This document shows, one piece after another, positions 34,777 through 37,906 of a DNA stretch of 37,906 nucleotides. The stretch is taken from assembly GCA_024275615.1 (NCBI GenBank), contig JAJRYU010000388.1:1-37906 (forward strand), in the 5' to 3' direction. Under the pieces are notes generated by a model, which saw only the letters and a list, made by a program, of their open reading frames with translations, did no database searches and had not been told where the DNA came from. How positions within the stretch are numbered: the first letter of the stretch is position 1; each line of letters opens with the position of its first letter. The DNA comes from Planctomycetota bacterium. Lineage in GTDB: Bacteria > Planctomycetota > GCA-002687715 > DRQF01. A program made the position numbers and the translations under genes.

Positions 34777-37473
34777 ATGCCGATTCGAGTATACAAACTG
34801 GCAAAAGAACTGCGTGTCACTTCGAAGGACATCATGGGCGAAGCCCTGAACCATGGCATCGAAGTACAGAATCATATGGGTTCTTTGACTGAGGCTCAGG
34901 CCAACGTCATTCGTGCTTTCCTTTACGTGCCACCTCCACCCGAAGAAAAGAAACCAGCACCAAAGAAAAAGCCGGCCAAGAAAAAAGCCATCAAGAAGAA
35001 GGCCAAAGCCGACGAAGAGGTCACCTCACCTGAAAAGGAAACCGAAGCGGCCGAAGTCGAGATGATCGAACTGAAGCCCGTCACACCTCCTGGTGCGCGC
35101 TACACTGCACCGGAGCCTGAGGTTGTCGCTGAAGCCGAAGTCGAAGCTGAAGTGGATATAGCTGCAGAGGAAGAAACTCAAGAAGAGTCAACGCCGGAGC
35201 TTCAGGTTTCCATGGGTAACATCGGTTCGGCAATCGTAAACCCGCGAGCCGCCGAGCCAACGATTGCAGCGCCAGAAGAAGCCGGCGAGGAAACCGACGA
35301 AACTGTCGTTCGTGAAATCAAGGTAGCACCGGGCACAGCCAAGGTCCTAACCTCGAAGACTTTGTCGCACATCGACGAAAGCAAACCAACAAAAGAATTG
35401 CCTAAACGGCGTCAAGCAACAATTCTTGGTCGCCGGGAGTTGCCCAAAGCAAAGACCGATTCAGGGCCGAAGAGCCGGGATCGCAACGCACCTGCTGCAG
35501 CACCCTCCGAAGCGGAAGGTCTCACCCAAACAAAATCAGTCGGCTCAAAGCGAACATTCGTTCGTTCACCTCACCGTGGCGGTCGAGGCGGAGGACGAGG
35601 CGGTGGCTACGGTAGTCCCGGCGGTGCATTTGGAAATCGTGGTGGTGGCGGCGGTCGCCGTGGCCAATTCCAACGCCCACAAAAGAAATCGTCGAAACCA
35701 GTCGAACGCCCAGAGAGCATCGAGATTCAGTTGCCAATCACCGTCAAGGATTTGTCCTCGGCTATGGCTCTGAAATCTGCTTTGATCATCGAGCAGCTCA
35801 TCAAGAACCACGGCATCTTGCCCAGCATTAACACGATGCTAGACAAAGAAACTGTTGAGCTGATCGGCATCGAATTTGACTGCGAGATCAAAGTCACCGA
35901 AAAGGACTTGGAACAAGAGTTCACGCAGGATGAAGTTGAAGTTTGGGAAGGTGAAGAGAGCGATCTCATCAACCGTGCCCCCATCGTCACTTTCTTGGGA
36001 CATGTTGACCACGGCAAGACTTCTCTGGTCGACTTCATTCGGACAACCAGGGTTGCGGAAAAGGAACACGGCGGCATCACTCAACATGTGGGTGCTTATC
36101 GTGTCGAAAAGGATTCGGGAGCCTTGGTCTTTCTCGATACTCCTGGGCACAAAGCTTTCACTGAAATGCGAGCTCGTGGGGCCCAGGTGACCGATGTGGT
36201 TGTTCTTGTGGTCGCAGCCGACGACGGTGTTATGCCGCAAACGGAAGAAGCCATTAGCCACGCCAAGGCTGCGGACACAGCAATTGTTGTGGCAATCAAC
36301 AAGTGTGACAAGCCGGATGCCAACGTCGCCCAAGTAAAACAGCAACTTTCCGGACTCGGTTTGCAGCCGGAAGACTGGGGTGGAGCCACGGTTTGTGTCG
36401 AAGTATCCGCCCTCACAGGCCAAGGCATTGACGACCTACTTGAGTCGATCAGCTTGGTTGCTGAGATTCTCGAGCTCAAAGCAAATCCAAAACGGCCAGG
36501 AATCGCAACTGTCATCGAATCCCTGCAGAAAAAGGGCGAAGGCAACGTCGCGCGGGTTCTGGTCACGGACGGGACATTGAAACGCGGCGACAGCTTCTTG
36601 TGCGGTCATGTTTTCGGCAAGATCAAGTCACTGCGTTTGCCTGATGGTAAAACTGCGAAAGAAGTTGGTCCAGCATGGCCAGCTGAAATCAGTGGCCTGG
36701 CTGAACTTCCAGCTGCCGGTGATCGTTTCTTCGTTGTCAAGGATTTGGCGAAGGCCAAGTCGCTGGCGGACGAACGTCAAGAACGCCTGCGCGAAGATCG
36801 TCTGGCCGCACGCCAGAACACCAACCTTGAGAATCTTCTCAAGAAAGCCAATACCGATCAGTTCAATTTGATCCTGAAGACTGACACGGTCGGCTCACTG
36901 GAAGTTCTCAAGAAAGAGATCATTGCCCTGACCCATGAGGAAGTCGAACCAAAAATCATCCACGCAGCCGTTGGCGGTATCACTGATACGGATGTGACCT
37001 TGGCTGATGCCTCGGACGCCGTCATTATGAGCTTCTGCGTGACCGACAGCGCAACGGCACGCCGCTTGGCAGATGAACGCGGCGTCGAGATTCGGCACTA
37101 CAATGTCCTCTACAATCTGCTGGATGACATCAAAGAAGCCATGGAAGGCAAACTTGCTCCAGAACTAAAAGAGACCATCACAGGTCACATCGAAGTTCTC
37201 AAGACCTTCAAGATCTCCCGTGTCGGCACCATCGCTGGCTGTACGATCTTGGACGGTCTCATCAGGAGTACTGCAATGATCCGAGTCACCCGTGATGGCA
37301 TCCTGATCCACGAGGGCAAGCTGGCCTCACTGCGTTACATCAAAGATGATGTCAAAGAAATCAAAGAAGGTTCCGAATGCGGCATCAGGCTGCAGAACTA
37401 TGATGACGTCAAGGTTGGCGACATTTTTGAGCCATACGAAATTGAGAAGATCAAACGTAGTCTCGACGACTAA
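34777..37473 (+). CDS. infB: Translation initiation factor IF-2
   Basis: G1 'GHVDHGKTSLVDFIR', G3 'DTPGHKAFTEMRARGAQVTDVVVLVVAADDGVMPQT', G4 'NKCDKPDAN'; IF2N-like N-terminus 'MPIRVYKLAKELRVTSKDIM'. Confidence 0.98.
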   Translation: MPIRVYKLAKELRVTSKDIMGEALNHGIEVQNHMGSLTEAQANVIRAFLYVPPPPEEKKPAPKKKPAKKKAIKKKAKADEEVTSPEKETEAAEVEMIELKPVTPPGARYTAPEPEVVAEAEVEAEVDIAAEEETQEESTPELQVSMGNIGSAIVNPRAAEPTIAAPEEAGEETDETVVREIKVAPGTAKVLTSKTLSHIDESKPTKELPKRRQATILGRRELPKAKTDSGPKSRDRNAPAAAPSEAEGLTQTKSVGSKRTFVRSPHRGGRGGGRGGGYGSPGGAFGNRGGGGGRRGQFQRPQKKSSKPVERPESIEIQLPITVKDLSSAMALKSALIIEQLIKNHGILPSINTMLDKETVELIGIEFDCEIKVTEKDLEQEFTQDEVEVWEGEESDLINRAPIVTFLGHVDHGKTSLVDFIRTTRVAEKEHGGITQHVGAYRVEKDSGALVFLDTPGHKAFTEMRARGAQVTDVVVLVVAADDGVMPQTEEAISHAKAADTAIVVAINKCDKPDANVAQVKQQLSGLGLQPEDWGGATVCVEVSALTGQGIDDLLESISLVAEILELKANPKRPGIATVIESLQKKGEGNVARVLVTDGTLKRGDSFLCGHVFGKIKSLRLPDGKTAKEVGPAWPAEISGLAELPAAGDRFFVVKDLAKAKSLADERQERLREDRLAARQNTNLENLLKKANTDQFNLILKTDTVGSLEVLKKEIIALTHEEVEPKIIHAAVGGITDTDVTLADASDAVIMSFCVTDSATARRLADERGVEIRHYNVLYNLLDDIKEAMEGKLAPELKETITGHIEVLKTFKISRVGTIAGCTILDGLIRSTAMIRVTRDGILIHEGKLASLRYIKDDVKEIKEGSECGIRLQNYDDVKVGDIFEPYEIEKIKRSLDD

Positions 37474-37483
37474 GAAGTGAAAC

Positions 37484-37511
37484 CGCCGCGCTCATGTAGA
37501 TGGGCGCGGCG
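37484..37511 (+). other. Intercistronic 12-bp GC-rich hairpin between infB and the DUF503 gene
   Basis: CGCCGCGCTCAT-GTAG-ATGGGCGCGGCG; 12 bp with a single G-U wobble, no T-tract. Confidence 0.7.
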
Positions 37512-37526
37512 AACTCCTCCAATCCC

Positions 37527-37808
37527 ATGTTGATTGCCGCGATCCAGATCGAGCTTTCAATTCCTTGGGCGATGAGCCTCAAGGATAAGCGTCATGTTGT
37601 TAAGGGACTCAAAGAAAAGATTCGTCACCGTTTTCACTGTTCCACAGCAGAAGTAGCAGACAATGAACTCTGGCGAAGCGCCGTCATCGGCATTGCGGTT
37701 GTTGGCAACGACGCCAAGTTCTTGCAAAGCGTGGCACAGAAAATCATAAACTTCGCTGAGGAGTACCCCGATGCCAATGTCGAGGACTTCAGCATCGAGA
37801 TAATCTGA
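37527..37808 (+). CDS. DUF503 (YlxP-like) protein
   Basis: 'MLIAAIQIELSIPWAMSLKDKRHVVKGLKEKIRHRFHCSTAEVADNELWRSAVIGIAVVGND', DUF503 pattern in the nusA-infB operon context. Start at 37527 rather than the listed 37500. Confidence 0.87.
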   Translation: MLIAAIQIELSIPWAMSLKDKRHVVKGLKEKIRHRFHCSTAEVADNELWRSAVIGIAVVGNDAKFLQSVAQKIINFAEEYPDANVEDFSIEII

Positions 37809-37815
37809 GAAGAAC

Positions 37816-37906
37816 ATGGGTTACAAGATCGAACGCCTGCAACAGGTCATCAAGTTCAAAGTTTGCCAAGTCATCCAGCGTGACCTGTCCGACCCGCGCA
37901 TCGGTA
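37816..37906 (+). CDS. rbfA: Ribosome-binding factor A, 3' truncated by window
   Basis: Translated from 37816: MGYKIERLQQVIKFKVCQVIQRDLSDPRIG. RbfA N-terminus pattern and operon context after infB/DUF503. Confidence 0.82.
   Translation, partial: MGYKIERLQQVIKFKVCQVIQRDLSDPRIG

Noticed and set aside
1-37906. CRISPR arrays, prophage, toxin-antitoxin, restriction-modification or other defence systems
   Set aside because: No regularly spaced repeats and no Cas, phage, recombinase, transposase or defence-family proteins recognisable in the ORF track.

Overview
The window is a gene-dense bacterial chromosomal segment. The mix of FG-GAP, beta-helix and carboxypeptidase-regulatory-like surface proteins suggests Planctomycetota or relatives, but that is an inference. 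I see about 28 credible protein genes and no tRNA, rRNA, CRISPR array, transposase or phage genes. Recognisable blocks are: (i) an MsbA-like ABC exporter, two methyltransferases, and a translationally coupled pair of glycosyltransferases with a Wzx-type flippase; (ii) hutH-hutU; (iii) surface or secreted proteins, including an FG-GAP propeller, a right-handed beta-helix protein, two carboxypeptidase-regulatory-like proteins, a Tat-type Fe/Mn SOD and an NlpC/P60-like protein; (iv) a compact minus-strand run of histidine kinase, sigma54 response regulator, thiS, thiG, CPBP protease and gamma-carbonic anhydrase; (v) the housekeeping operon nusA-infB-DUF503-rbfA, cut by the window end. The two most interesting non-coding signals are a structured region of about 450 nt with two terminator-like hairpins upstream of nusA, in the place where rimP is often found, and a dispersed hairpin element present at 790-832 and as an inverted pair at 4263-4357. 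Its 7-bp stem and GTCA loop are preserved by compensatory changes. All calls were made by eye, with no database search or folding computation.
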